Assembly (NCBI GenBank): GCA_019747905.1
Contig: JAIEQG010000159.1
Span: forward strand, 1-32,838
Direction: 5' to 3'
DNA length: 32,838 bases
DNA from: Burkholderiales bacterium
GTDB taxonomy: Bacteria > Pseudomonadota > Gammaproteobacteria > Burkholderiales > Ga0077523
Shown here: positions 7,801 to 14,562 of the stretch, one piece after another
Position numbering within the stretch: the first letter of the stretch is position 1
Layout: each line of letters starts with the position of its first letter
Notes under the pieces: model-generated
Database searches by the model: none
What the model saw: the letters and a program-made list of their open reading frames with translations, nothing else
What the model was told of the DNA's origin: nothing
Program-made: the position numbers and the translations under genes

Positions 7801-8547
7801 CTACGTGAGAGGCCGCCCGCCGTCGACCGGAATGATGCAGCCGTTCGAGTAGCGCAGCACGGTGGCCACGCTGACCACCGCCGCGGCGATCTCGTCGGGC
7901 CTCGCCAGGCGACGCAGGGGGGTGCGCAGCGCCTGTTCATCGCGCCACTTCTGATCCAGCCCCTTCACGAAATCGGTGTCGACCAGGCCAGGAGACACCG
8001 ACAGCACGCGAATCTCCGGCGCGAGCGCGCGGGCCAATGACTTCGTCATGGAGTCGAGCGCCGCCTTGGACGCGCAGTACGCCACGTTGCTCCCCATGCC
8101 GGTCACGCCGGCGATGGAGGAGATGTTGACCACCAGCCCGTCGCCGGAGGCCGCCAGCAACGGACGGAACGCGCGCACCGCGGCAAAGGCCCCGCGCCAG
8201 TTGGTGCGGAATATGTCGTCGATCAGAGCATCGTCCAGCGCATCGAGGTCGGCATGCGGCACGAAACGCGTGATCCCCGCGCAATTCACCAGCACATCGC
8301 AACGACCCGCATCGCGCCCGACATCCGCCGCCCACGCCGTCAAGCCGGCGGTGTCCTCCACCGCCAAACGGCGTGCCTGATGCCCCGATCCCGGCAGCGC
8401 CGCGAGCAGCCCCTCTGCCGCCGCCGCGTCCGAGCGCCAGCTGAACAGCACGCGGGCGCCGGCCTCCGCGAACTGCCGGCAGATGGCCGTGCCGATCCCG
8501 CCGGAACCGCCCGTCACGACTGCCACCTTGCCCTGCATCGCGCCCAC
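7801..8547 (-). CDS. SDR family oxidoreductase (FabG-like)
   Basis: This is a 248-residue classical short-chain dehydrogenase. It has the NAD(P) motif VTGGSGGIGTAI near the N-terminus, an NCAG motif (VLVNCAG, usual form NNAG), the catalytic serine in VNISSIAG and the YxxxK pair in AYCASKAA. The C-terminus CIIPVDGGRPLT is typical. The chosen GTG start at 8547 has AGGGGGGA six bases upstream; ATG 8538 is an alternative. It follows the HIBADH-family gene by 66 bases. With its neighbours it suggests stepwise oxidation of a hydroxylated substrate, for example an alcohol to an acid. The actual substrate cannot be told, and fatty-acid synthesis is less likely given this context. Confidence 0.9.
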   Translation of the reverse strand: MGAMQGKVAVVTGGSGGIGTAICRQFAEAGARVLFSWRSDAAAAEGLLAALPGSGHQARRLAVEDTAGLTAWAADVGRDAGRCDVLVNCAGITRFVPHADLDALDDALIDDIFRTNWRGAFAAVRAFRPLLAASGDGLVVNISSIAGVTGMGSNVAYCASKAALDSMTKSLARALAPEIRVLSVSPGLVDTDFVKGLDQKWRDEQALRTPLRRLARPDEIAAAVVSVATVLRYSNGCIIPVDGGRPLT

Positions 8548-8573
8548 GCCAAGTCCCCCCTGCCGTCGTTCGA

Positions 8574-8599
8574 TGGCATCCGGCTTTGGCTGGATGCCA
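8574..8599 (-). repeat. Intergenic hairpin between HIBADH-like and SDR genes
   Basis: A perfect 8-bp inverted repeat (8574-8581 with 8592-8599) with a 10-base loop lies between the two genes. No T-run follows it on the minus strand, so it is more likely an RNA-processing or stability element than a terminator. Confidence 0.45.
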
Positions 8600-8613
8600 C
8601 GCCGAACCCGAGC

Positions 8614-9489
8614 TCAGTCCTTCGCGAGCAGATGCAGCAGTGACGACGTATCCCAGCGGCCGCCGCCTCGCGCCTGCACCTGGGCGTAGAACTGGTCGAT
8701 CAGTGCCGTGGCCGGCAGGCGTGCGCCGTTGCGCTTCGCCTCGTCGAGGCAGATGCCGAGATCCTTGCGCATCCAGTCCACCGCAAAGCCGAAGCCGTCG
8801 AACTTGATCTCGTTCATGGTCTTCCAGCGGTTCTCCATCTGCCACGACTGCGCGGCCCCCTTGGAGATGACCGAGATCACCTTCTCGATGTCGAGACCCG
8901 ATTTCTTGCCGAAGTTGATCGCTTCCGACAGCCCCTGCAGCAGCCCGGCGATCGCGATCTGGTTCACCATCTTGCAGAGCTGGCCGGCACCGGGCCCGCC
9001 GATCTGCACGCAGCTCTTGGCGTAGATGTCGAGTACCGGCTTCGCCTTGGCGAACACCGGGTCCTCGCCGCCGCACATGATGCCGAGTTGCCCGTTGACC
9101 GCACCGGCCTGACCGCCCGACACCGGCGCGTCGACGAAGCCAACGCCAGCCTCCTTGCACTTGGCGTGCAACTCGCGCGCGAGATCGGCCGACGCGGTGG
9201 TGTGATCCACCAGGATCGTCCCCTTGCCCATGCCGGCGAGTGCGCCATCGTTGCCGTAGACCACCGAACGCACGTCATCGTCGTTGCCCAGGCACATGGC
9301 CACCAGCTCGGCACCCTGGGCAGCTTCGCGCGGGGTCTTGCCCGACTTGCCGCCGTATTCGCCGACCCACTGCTGCGCCTTCGCGGCAGAACGGTTGTAC
9401 ACGGTCACGTCGTGACCACCCTTCTTGAGCAGGTGCCCCGCCATGGGGTAACCCATGACGCCGAGACCCAGGAATGCGACTTTTGCCAT
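8614..9489 (-). CDS. NAD-dependent 3-hydroxyisobutyrate dehydrogenase-family protein
   Basis: The 291-residue enzyme has the beta-hydroxyacid dehydrogenase layout. The dinucleotide motif is GLGVMGYPMAG at 8-18, the substrate-binding motif is DAPVSGGQAGA at 120-130, and the catalytic lysine is K173 in GQLCKMVNQ. Family members oxidise 3-hydroxyisobutyrate, tartronate semialdehyde or related beta-hydroxyacids, or reduce the corresponding semialdehydes. The substrate here is not decided by sequence alone. The ATG at 9489 is preceded by GAGGAG at a slightly long spacing of about 11 bases. It lies between an HpsN-like dehydrogenase and an SDR, so three different dehydrogenase families sit in one probable operon. 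This supports a catabolic role for a polyol, hydroxyacid or sulfonate-like compound. Confidence 0.9.
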   Translation of the reverse strand: MAKVAFLGLGVMGYPMAGHLLKKGGHDVTVYNRSAAKAQQWVGEYGGKSGKTPREAAQGAELVAMCLGNDDDVRSVVYGNDGALAGMGKGTILVDHTTASADLARELHAKCKEAGVGFVDAPVSGGQAGAVNGQLGIMCGGEDPVFAKAKPVLDIYAKSCVQIGGPGAGQLCKMVNQIAIAGLLQGLSEAINFGKKSGLDIEKVISVISKGAAQSWQMENRWKTMNEIKFDGFGFAVDWMRKDLGICLDEAKRNGARLPATALIDQFYAQVQARGGGRWDTSSLLHLLAKD

Positions 9490-9513
9490 GGTGCTGCCGT
9501 CTCCTCTTCAAGG

Positions 9514-9533
9514 ACGGCTCCGTGCGGAGCCGT
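9514..9533 (-). repeat. Intergenic hairpin between HisD-like and HIBADH-like genes
   Basis: ACGGCTCC and GGAGCCGT form a perfect 8-bp stem around a GTGC loop. On the minus strand it is followed within a few bases by the GAGGAG ribosome site of the HIBADH-like gene, so it could affect translation or RNA processing at this junction. The remaining roughly 90 bases of the gap show nothing further. Confidence 0.45.
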
Positions 9534-9626
9534 TGCGTCTGCGACCGTGACCGGATTCTAAGGTCGGACGCCCACCGACCCGTTCCGCCATCGAATAAGT
9601 GTTGTTCGGAAGGCCGTGCGCATCGT

Positions 9627-10922
9627 CTAGCGGTGTACTGCCGCCTTGAGATGCCCGTAGCGGGCGACACGGATGTCGGCCTGGGCCTTGTGCCCCGCGA
9701 AGCCTTCGATGGCACACAGGCGCGAGCAATACTCGCCGATCATCGCCGAGGCCTCCGGCTTCACCTTCTGATAGGTGCAGGTCTTGATGAACTTGCCGAC
9801 CCACAGGCCGCCGGTGTAGCGCGCCGCCTTGCGCGTGGGCAGCGTGTGGTTGGTGCCGATCACCTTGTCGCCGAAACTCACGTTGGTTTCGGGCCCGAGG
9901 AACAGCGCGCCGTAGTTGGTCATGTTCTTCAGGAAGTAGTCGGGGTCGCGCGTCATCACCTGCACGTGCTCGGAGGCGATGCGATCGGCTTCGGCCACCA
10001 TCTCGTCATAGGTATCGCACACGATCACCTGACCGTAGTCGCGCCATGCCTGGCCCGCCACCGCGGCCGTCGGCAGCGTCTTCAGCTGCACCTCGATCTG
10101 CGCGACGGTGTCGCGCGCGAGCTTCTCGGAATTGGTGAGCAGGATCGCCGGCGAATTCGGACCATGCTCGGCCTGCCCCAGGAGGTCGGTCGCACACACT
10201 TCGCCATCGACCGTGTCGTCGGCTATCACCAGCGTCTCGGTGGGCCCGGCGAACAGGTCGATGCCCACCCGGCCGGCGAGCTGGCGCTTCGCTTCTGCCA
10301 CGTAGGCGTTGCCGGGGCCGGCCACCATGTCGTTGGCCCGGATCGTCTCCGTACCCACGGCCATGGCGGCGATCGCCTGCACGCCACCCAGGACGTAGAT
10401 CTCATCGGCACCGGCCAGGTGCATCGCCGTGACGATGGCCGGCGCGGGCTTCCCCTGGAACGGCGGCGCACACGCGATGACTCGCGGCACCCCGGCCACC
10501 TTCGCCGTGAGGATCGTCATGTGGGCCGACGCCACCAGCGGGTACTTGCCCCCGGGCACGTAACACCCGACCGAATTCACCGGGATGTTGCGGTGACCCA
10601 GCACCACGCCCGGCAGCGTTTCCACTTCGACGTCGCGCAGCGCCTCGCGCTGGATCTGCGCGAAATTGCGGATCTGCGTCTGCGCGAACTTGATGTCGTC
10701 GACGTCGCGCGGCGCCATCTGCGCCACGCAGGCCTCGATCTCGGCCGGCGACAGCCGGAAGCTGGTCGGCGACCACTTGTCGAAGCGCTCCGAGTACTCG
10801 CGCACGGCGGTGTCGCCGCGGCGCTCGATGTCGGCGATGACCGTCTCGACCGTCGAGCGGACCTTCGCCTGTTCGGCCGCGTCGTCCGCGACGCTGATGC
10901 CCTGCTTGAGAACCCGAATCAC
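9627..10922 (-). CDS. Histidinol dehydrogenase-family enzyme, HpsN-like
   Basis: The 431-residue product is a full-length member of the HisD superfamily, zinc-dependent NAD-linked enzymes that oxidise an alcohol to an acid in two steps. By analogy with E. coli HisD the zinc ligands are Q250, H253, D352 and H411, and the catalytic pair is E318/H319. All are present ([25 protein letters not shown]). The substrate region ([18 protein letters not shown]) looks unlike the serine-containing PSSVLM segment of true HisD, and closer to sulfopropanediol dehydrogenase HpsN. No his gene is nearby, and two other dehydrogenases follow. A catabolic paralogue is therefore more likely than histidine synthesis, but the substrate is unproven. 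The start is GTG 10922 with GGAAGGGGGA upstream; a long 5' extension to 11375 is rejected because it crosses the PEP-CTERM gene. Confidence 0.85.
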   Translation of the reverse strand: MIRVLKQGISVADDAAEQAKVRSTVETVIADIERRGDTAVREYSERFDKWSPTSFRLSPAEIEACVAQMAPRDVDDIKFAQTQIRNFAQIQREALRDVEVETLPGVVLGHRNIPVNSVGCYVPGGKYPLVASAHMTILTAKVAGVPRVIACAPPFQGKPAPAIVTAMHLAGADEIYVLGGVQAIAAMAVGTETIRANDMVAGPGNAYVAEAKRQLAGRVGIDLFAGPTETLVIADDTVDGEVCATDLLGQAEHGPNSPAILLTNSEKLARDTVAQIEVQLKTLPTAAVAGQAWRDYGQVIVCDTYDEMVAEADRIASEHVQVMTRDPDYFLKNMTNYGALFLGPETNVSFGDKVIGTNHTLPTRKAARYTGGLWVGKFIKTCTYQKVKPEASAMIGEYCSRLCAIEGFAGHKAQADIRVARYGHLKAAVHR

Positions 10923-10963
10923 GACACTTCCCCCTTCCAACCGAAAAGTGCGTGATTGTGGCA

Positions 10964-10984
10964 TCCCCGGGGGCCGCCCGGGGA
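10964..10984 (-). terminator. Hairpin between PEP-CTERM and HisD-like genes
   Basis: A perfect 8-bp stem, TCCCCGGG with CCCGGGGA, encloses a 5-base loop 23 bases after the PEP-CTERM stop. A T-run (CTTTTC) occurs only about 16 bases beyond on the minus strand, so termination would be weak. It may still partly separate the PEP-CTERM transcript from the dehydrogenase operon. Confidence 0.4.
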
Positions 10985-11007
10985 GTGCCATGGTCTCGGC
11001 GTACGCC

Positions 11008-11880
11008 CTATCGCTTCCGCTGCGCGCGGCGGCGCTGATCGAGACCGAGACCAGCCAGGCCGAGCAGCAGGAGGGCGTAGGTGCCGGGTTCGGGGACGGC
11101 CGCCACGTAGCCGAAGCCCGAGGCGCTGACCAGGTAGGCACCTGCAGGCAGGTCGAGCAGGAAACTCGCGGTACTGGAAAGATCGGCGCTGCCGCCGTTG
11201 GTCGCACCGACCGACAGCAGGGCCGCCAGACTGAACGGCTGGTCGTAGCGGAACAGGAAGTCCGTCTCCAGGTCGCTCGAGAAGCGGATCGGACGGCTAC
11301 CGCCCGGGAGGCTTCGCGATTCCGCAAGCACGCCCTGGGACTGGTCTGCCAATGTGCACGCGATCGGTTCGACATAGCACAGCGGCGTCCCGGCGACGTT
11401 ATAGATCAGGCTGAAGCCGAACAACGAGCTGCTTTCCCAGTAGTAGGCCTGCGCACCGGGCGTCTGGCGTCCGTCGATCTCGGCGCGCAGACCCGCCGTT
11501 GCCACACCCGTTCCACCCGAAATCACGAAGTAGTCGGTGGCACCGGCGCTCGCATTGGCCACGGCACGATTCTCGTTGTACCAGACGGGCGCGGGCGCCC
11601 ATTCGGTCGCCACTGCGGCGCGCAATGTGCCAGCCGATGCAGATGCGCTGGCTTCGAAGCTTTGCGTGCCGAGACTGTGCGAGACTTCGATCGGCGCACC
11701 GATGCGTGAACTGCGCGTTTCGTTGATCGAGCCCGACTCGATACCGTCGTCGTGCTGAACATATCCGCTCGCATTGGTGGTGGTCGTGAATGACGGAAGG
11801 ATCTGTGCGCTCACCGGGAGCGCAACGCCGGCCAGAGCCGCGGCGAGCAGCGACCCGCATACGACATTGCTCGTATTCAT
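11008..11880 (-). CDS. PEP-CTERM sorting domain exported protein
   Basis: The 290-residue protein has an N-terminal signal peptide ([20 protein letters not shown], cleavage near PVSAQ). Its C-terminal tripartite tag consists of VPEPGTYA, a hydrophobic stretch [11 protein letters not shown] and a basic end QRRRAQRKR. This is the signal recognised by exosortase, which removes the tail during delivery to the cell surface or extracellular matrix. The body is rich in Ser, Ala, Thr and Gly and has no other recognised domain. The start at ATG 11880 has AAGGAG seven bases upstream. No exosortase gene lies in the window, so it must be elsewhere in the genome. Such proteins are usually linked to exopolysaccharide or biofilm formation; the specific role of this one is unknown. 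Confidence 0.9.
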   Translation of the reverse strand: MNTSNVVCGSLLAAALAGVALPVSAQILPSFTTTTNASGYVQHDDGIESGSINETRSSRIGAPIEVSHSLGTQSFEASASASAGTLRAAVATEWAPAPVWYNENRAVANASAGATDYFVISGGTGVATAGLRAEIDGRQTPGAQAYYWESSSLFGFSLIYNVAGTPLCYVEPIACTLADQSQGVLAESRSLPGGSRPIRFSSDLETDFLFRYDQPFSLAALLSVGATNGGSADLSSTASFLLDLPAGAYLVSASGFGYVAAVPEPGTYALLLLGLAGLGLDQRRRAQRKR

Positions 11881-11906
11881 GATGAACTCCTTGTCGTGGG
11901 ACGAGA

Positions 11907-11935
11907 GGTGACGGCACGTTTCGCGCGCCGTCACC
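11907..11935 (-). repeat. 9-bp inverted repeat upstream of the PEP-CTERM gene
   Basis: GGTGACGGC and GCCGTCACC are perfect inverted copies separated by 11 bases, about 27 bases ahead of the PEP-CTERM start. It may be an operator or leader hairpin for that gene, or a factor-dependent terminator for the kinase gene that ends at 12025. No T-run follows. The bases 11936-12024 show nothing else. Confidence 0.5.
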
Positions 11936-12024
11936 ACAACGTAGCGACAGAGGAGTTACCGATCGTTCACGGATTCATGCGCTCGCACGCAGCGCAACGC
12001 GAACCTGACAATTCGCGAATTTCC

Positions 12025-13335
12025 CTATGAGATCGAGGCTGGAAAAGTGACACGAACGCGCAGACCGCCACCCGGCGCATCGTCGAGCGCAACTTCCGCG
12101 CGATGGCGTTTTGCGATGACCGAGACGATCGCGAGACCCAGTCCGCTGCCTGAGTCACCGGCACCCGGCACCCGGTAGAAGCGATCGAAGACGCGCGCGC
12201 GTTCGTCGGCAGGAATGCCGGGGCCGTTGTCCGCCACTTCGAGCCACGGTCGAGCCTGCGTTTCGCCCACGAGCACGTTGACCTGGCCGTTCTCCGGCGT
12301 GTAGCGCAGTGCGTTGTCGATGAGATTGGCGAGCAGCGTCCGCAATGCATCCGGATCGCCTTCGACCATGGCGCGATGCGACTGTGCGATCCCGAGGTCG
12401 ATGCGCTTGGCGATGGCGAACTGCGTCCGGTCCGCCACGACGCTGGCAGCGAGCTCGTCGAGGGCCACGCGTTCCAATGGGCGCTCCGCTGCGCCGGGCT
12501 CGACCCGCGCGAGTGCGAGCAGTTGCTCGACCACGTGTGCGGCACGTTCGACGCCCGCCTCGAGATCTGCCGCGGCCGCCCGGCGAGTCGCCTCATCGGG
12601 CGCGCGCGCGGCAAGCTGTGCCTGCAGCTTGAGCGCGGCGATCGGCGTGCGCAGCTCGTGTGCCGCGTCGGCCGTGAAGGCGCGCTGGGCGTTCAGAGCC
12701 AGCCGCAATCGTTCGAGCAGGGCGTTGAGCGAGCGTACCAGCGGCTGCGCCTCCACCGGCACGTTCCCCTCGGTCAGCGGTTCCAGCGCGGTCGGCGACC
12801 GTGCCGCCACGCCGCGGGCAAGCCGATCCAGCGGCACCAGACCGCGGCCCACGACCCACCATACCGCCAGCCCGAGTATCGGCAGCATCGCCGCGAACGG
12901 CCAGACGGACTTCAGCGCCGCGCCGAGTGCCATGCGGCTGCGTACGGCCAGCGGCTGCGCCACCTCGATCACCTGACCGCGCACGATCTGCGCGTAGACG
13001 CGAAAGCGGCCTTCGCGCGTGTCGATGGTGGAAAACCCGAGTTGCACGTCCAGCGGCAACACCTTGTGCGGGTGCGACAGGTACAACCGCACGCCGGACG
13101 CGTCGCGCACCTGCACGACGAAATCGAACTCGTCGGGATCGAGCGCAACGCTCGGCTGGAACGCGTTCGCGAACGCCTGGTCGCGCAGCGACAGCGCAAG
13201 TTGCCGCAGGTGATAGTCGAACATGGCGTCGGCTTCCGTCAGTGCGACGCGGTAGGTCGCGACCGCACCGATGGCGACTGCGGCCGTCACCGCACCGAGG
13301 AGCAGAACGAGCAGCGTTCGACGCAACGACGTCAT
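12025..13335 (-). CDS. Sensor histidine kinase, QseC-like
   Basis: This is a 436-residue inner-membrane kinase. A first membrane helix (LLVLLLGAVTAAVAIGAVAT) precedes a periplasmic domain of about 110 residues. A second helix (VWPFAAMLPILGLAVWWVVG) is followed by a HAMP-like linker. The HisKA box AFTADAAHELRTPIAALKL has the phosphorylated histidine at H226. The N box (LLANLIDNALRYTP) and G boxes (DNGPGIP, GDSGSGLGLAIV) are intact, so it should be active. Domain order and the two-helix periplasmic sensor match the QseC/PmrB/TctE group. Its start overlaps the response-regulator stop by four bases (ATGA), a coupled pair. The signal is not known; the small His-rich exported protein encoded upstream suggests a metal or envelope signal. 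Confidence 0.93.
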   Translation of the reverse strand: MTSLRRTLLVLLLGAVTAAVAIGAVATYRVALTEADAMFDYHLRQLALSLRDQAFANAFQPSVALDPDEFDFVVQVRDASGVRLYLSHPHKVLPLDVQLGFSTIDTREGRFRVYAQIVRGQVIEVAQPLAVRSRMALGAALKSVWPFAAMLPILGLAVWWVVGRGLVPLDRLARGVAARSPTALEPLTEGNVPVEAQPLVRSLNALLERLRLALNAQRAFTADAAHELRTPIAALKLQAQLAARAPDEATRRAAAADLEAGVERAAHVVEQLLALARVEPGAAERPLERVALDELAASVVADRTQFAIAKRIDLGIAQSHRAMVEGDPDALRTLLANLIDNALRYTPENGQVNVLVGETQARPWLEVADNGPGIPADERARVFDRFYRVPGAGDSGSGLGLAIVSVIAKRHRAEVALDDAPGGGLRVRVTFPASIS

Positions 13336-14000
13336 CGCGGCGCTTCCCGCGGAACGAGATACCCCACGCCACGCACGGTGCGAATCAGGTCGGTCCCGAG
13401 CTTGCGGCGCAGCGCATGCACGTGTACCTCGATCGCGTTGCTCTCCACTTCCTCGCCCCAGCCGTAGACTTTCTCCTCGAGCTGGGCGCGCGATTGCGGT
13501 ATGCCGGCCGATTCGAGCAGCGCGAGCAGCAGGGCATACTCGCGGCCGGAAAGCGACACCGGGGAACCCGCCAGGCTCACCTCGCGGCTGGCGGGGTCCA
13601 CCTTGAGATCGCCATGCTCGATGACGGGTTCGGTCCGGCCCGAGCGCCTGCGCAGCAGTGCCCGCACACGTGCCGCCAGTTCATCGAGATCGAACGGCTT
13701 CACGAGATAGTCGTCGGCACCCGCATCGAGACTGCGGACGCGATCCTTGACCGCGTCGCGCGCGGTCAGCACGAGCACGGGCATGTCGCGATGGTTCGCA
13801 CGCAGTGCGTCGAGCACCTGCAGCCCGTCCTTGCGCGGCAGCCCGAGGTCGAGCAGCACGAGATCGTAGGCGGTGTCGCGTGCCGACAGTTCCGCCGCCA
13901 CGCCGTCGCGGACCCAATCGACGGCGTAGCCCTGCCCTTTGAGCCAGGCCTGGACGCTCTTGCCGATCATCGGATCGTCTTCCACGAGCAGCAATCGCAA
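13332..14000 (-). CDS. OmpR-family response regulator, QseB/PmrA-like (TTG start)
   Basis: The 222-residue product has a receiver domain with phospho-acceptor D51 (LVLLDLGLP), T79 and K101 (VKPFD). A winged-helix DNA-binding domain ends VHVHALRRKLGTDLIRTVRGVGYL. The usual N-terminus of this family, MRLLLVEDD, can only be produced from a TTG at 14000. That TTG has GGGAGG five bases upstream, and the longer ATG-started frame to 14075 has no family match and no good site. The gene is followed by its kinase with a four-base overlap and preceded by the small His/Lys-rich gene. QseB/PmrA-type regulators bind paired CTTAA-like half-sites with five-base spacing. Two such sites lie in the promoter region at 14367-14501, suggesting self-regulation and control of the divergent degP-like gene. 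Confidence 0.9.
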   Translation of the reverse strand: MRLLLVEDDPMIGKSVQAWLKGQGYAVDWVRDGVAAELSARDTAYDLVLLDLGLPRKDGLQVLDALRANHRDMPVLVLTARDAVKDRVRSLDAGADDYLVKPFDLDELAARVRALLRRRSGRTEPVIEHGDLKVDPASREVSLAGSPVSLSGREYALLLALLESAGIPQSRAQLEEKVYGWGEEVESNAIEVHVHALRRKLGTDLIRTVRGVGYLVPREAPR

Positions 14001-14039
14001 TCGTACCTCCCGTTCGATCGGCGTCCGATGATAGCGAAT

Positions 14040-14069
14040 GGCGCGGCGACGCTCGCGCGCCGCCGCGCC
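14040..14069 (-). repeat. GC-rich hairpin between the small exported gene and the regulator
   Basis: GGCGCGGCG and CGCCGCGCC form a 9-bp stem with a 12-base loop, in the 84-base gap between the small gene and the regulator. No T-run follows. It could attenuate read-through or stabilise the upstream message so that the small protein is made in excess of the two-component proteins. Confidence 0.4.
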
Positions 14070-14084
14070 GGTCACCGGACCGGA

Positions 14085-14297
14085 TCAGCCGTTGACGTCG
14101 GACTTCTTCCCTTTCTCGTGGTGCATACCCGAATGATGCTTGTGCTTGGGGTTCGCCTGCGTCGCAGCGGCCGCGGGCTGTGATGGCGTGGCCCCCGGGG
14201 TCGTGGGCGAGCCCGATGCCGGGTCGGCGGCGAGCGCCGACCCGGCGAGGGCAGATGCGACGAGAAATGCGTTGATGGCTCCGAATGTTCCTTTCAT
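14085..14297 (-). CDS. Small exported His/Lys-rich protein
   Basis: The 70-residue product has a signal peptide (MKGTFGAINAFLVASALAGS, cleavage after SALA) followed by a Pro/Ala/Thr/Ser-rich stretch. It ends in a His/Lys-rich segment, KHKHHSGMHHEKGKK, with five histidines and a methionine in about fifteen residues. After processing only about 47 residues remain. The tail could bind transition metals in the periplasm; this is inferred from composition, and no family was recognised. The start ATG at 14297 has AAGGAG seven bases upstream. It is the first gene ahead of the regulator/kinase pair in the same direction. It may be an accessory sensor protein or a regulated target. Confidence 0.75.
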   Translation of the reverse strand: MKGTFGAINAFLVASALAGSALAADPASGSPTTPGATPSQPAAAATQANPKHKHHSGMHHEKGKKSDVNG

Positions 14298-14366
14298 GGC
14301 ACGACTCCTTGGTTCGTGCGAAGCGACGAAACGCTTCGTGCACGATCCGCAGCGTGCTTGGGGAAG

Positions 14367-14383
14367 CTTAGGGGTTGCTTAAG
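14367..14383 (+). promoter_or_regulatory. Candidate regulator site CTTAGG-N5-CTTAAG (left)
   Basis: Two hexamers, CTTAGG and CTTAAG, repeat directly with five bases between them, an 11-base period. This is the layout of PmrA/QseB-type boxes (YTTAAK-N5-YTTAAK), with one mismatch in the first hexamer. It lies about 70 bases upstream of the small His-rich gene that leads the regulator operon. The surrounding 21 bases (14366-14386) recur inverted at 14482-14502 with one mismatch. Confidence 0.55.
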
Positions 14384-14388
14384 GCGCA

Positions 14389-14478
14389 GCCCCCACCCTA
14401 ACCCTCCCCCGGCAAAGCCGGGGGAGGGGACGTACACCCCTTCCCCCAACTTTGTTGGGGGAAGGTTGGGATGGGGGC
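14389..14478. repeat. GC-rich palindromic intergenic repeat, copy 1
   Basis: This element has outer arms GCCCCCACCCTAACCCTCCC and an imperfect complement ending GGGATGGGGGC. Inside are two smaller hairpins (CCCCCGGC AAA GCCGGGGG and CCCCCAAC TTT GTTGGGGG) around GGGGACGTACACCCC. Related copies occur at 21863-22024 and 24509-24624. It sits exactly between the two candidate regulator sites in the divergent promoter region. It encodes nothing recognisable and looks like a REP- or MITE-like dispersed element without a transposase. Confidence 0.8.
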
Positions 14479-14484
14479 CGCCGC

Positions 14485-14501
14485 CTTAAGCAAACCCTAA
14501 G
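14485..14501 (-). promoter_or_regulatory. Candidate regulator site CTTAGG-N5-CTTAAG (right)
   Basis: On the minus strand this reads CTTAGG-GTTTG-CTTAAG, the same arrangement as the left site but inverted. It lies about 60 bases before the degP-like start. A possible -10 element (CATATT, 14512-14517) sits 10 bases further on. The position suits control of degP by the neighbouring response regulator. Confidence 0.55.
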
Positions 14502-14562
14502 CTCGCATCTCCATATTCCCATTCGTGCGGATGTCCGCATCCCAACTAACGGAGTCCTACCA

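Noticed and set aside
9627..10922. Assignment of the HisD-like gene to histidine biosynthesis
   Set aside because: No other his gene is near, and the substrate-binding region differs from typical HisD; kept only as a family-level call.
10923..11375. 5' extension of the HisD-like frame
   Set aside because: It runs through the PEP-CTERM gene and has no homology; GTG 10922 has a good ribosome site and the expected N-terminus.
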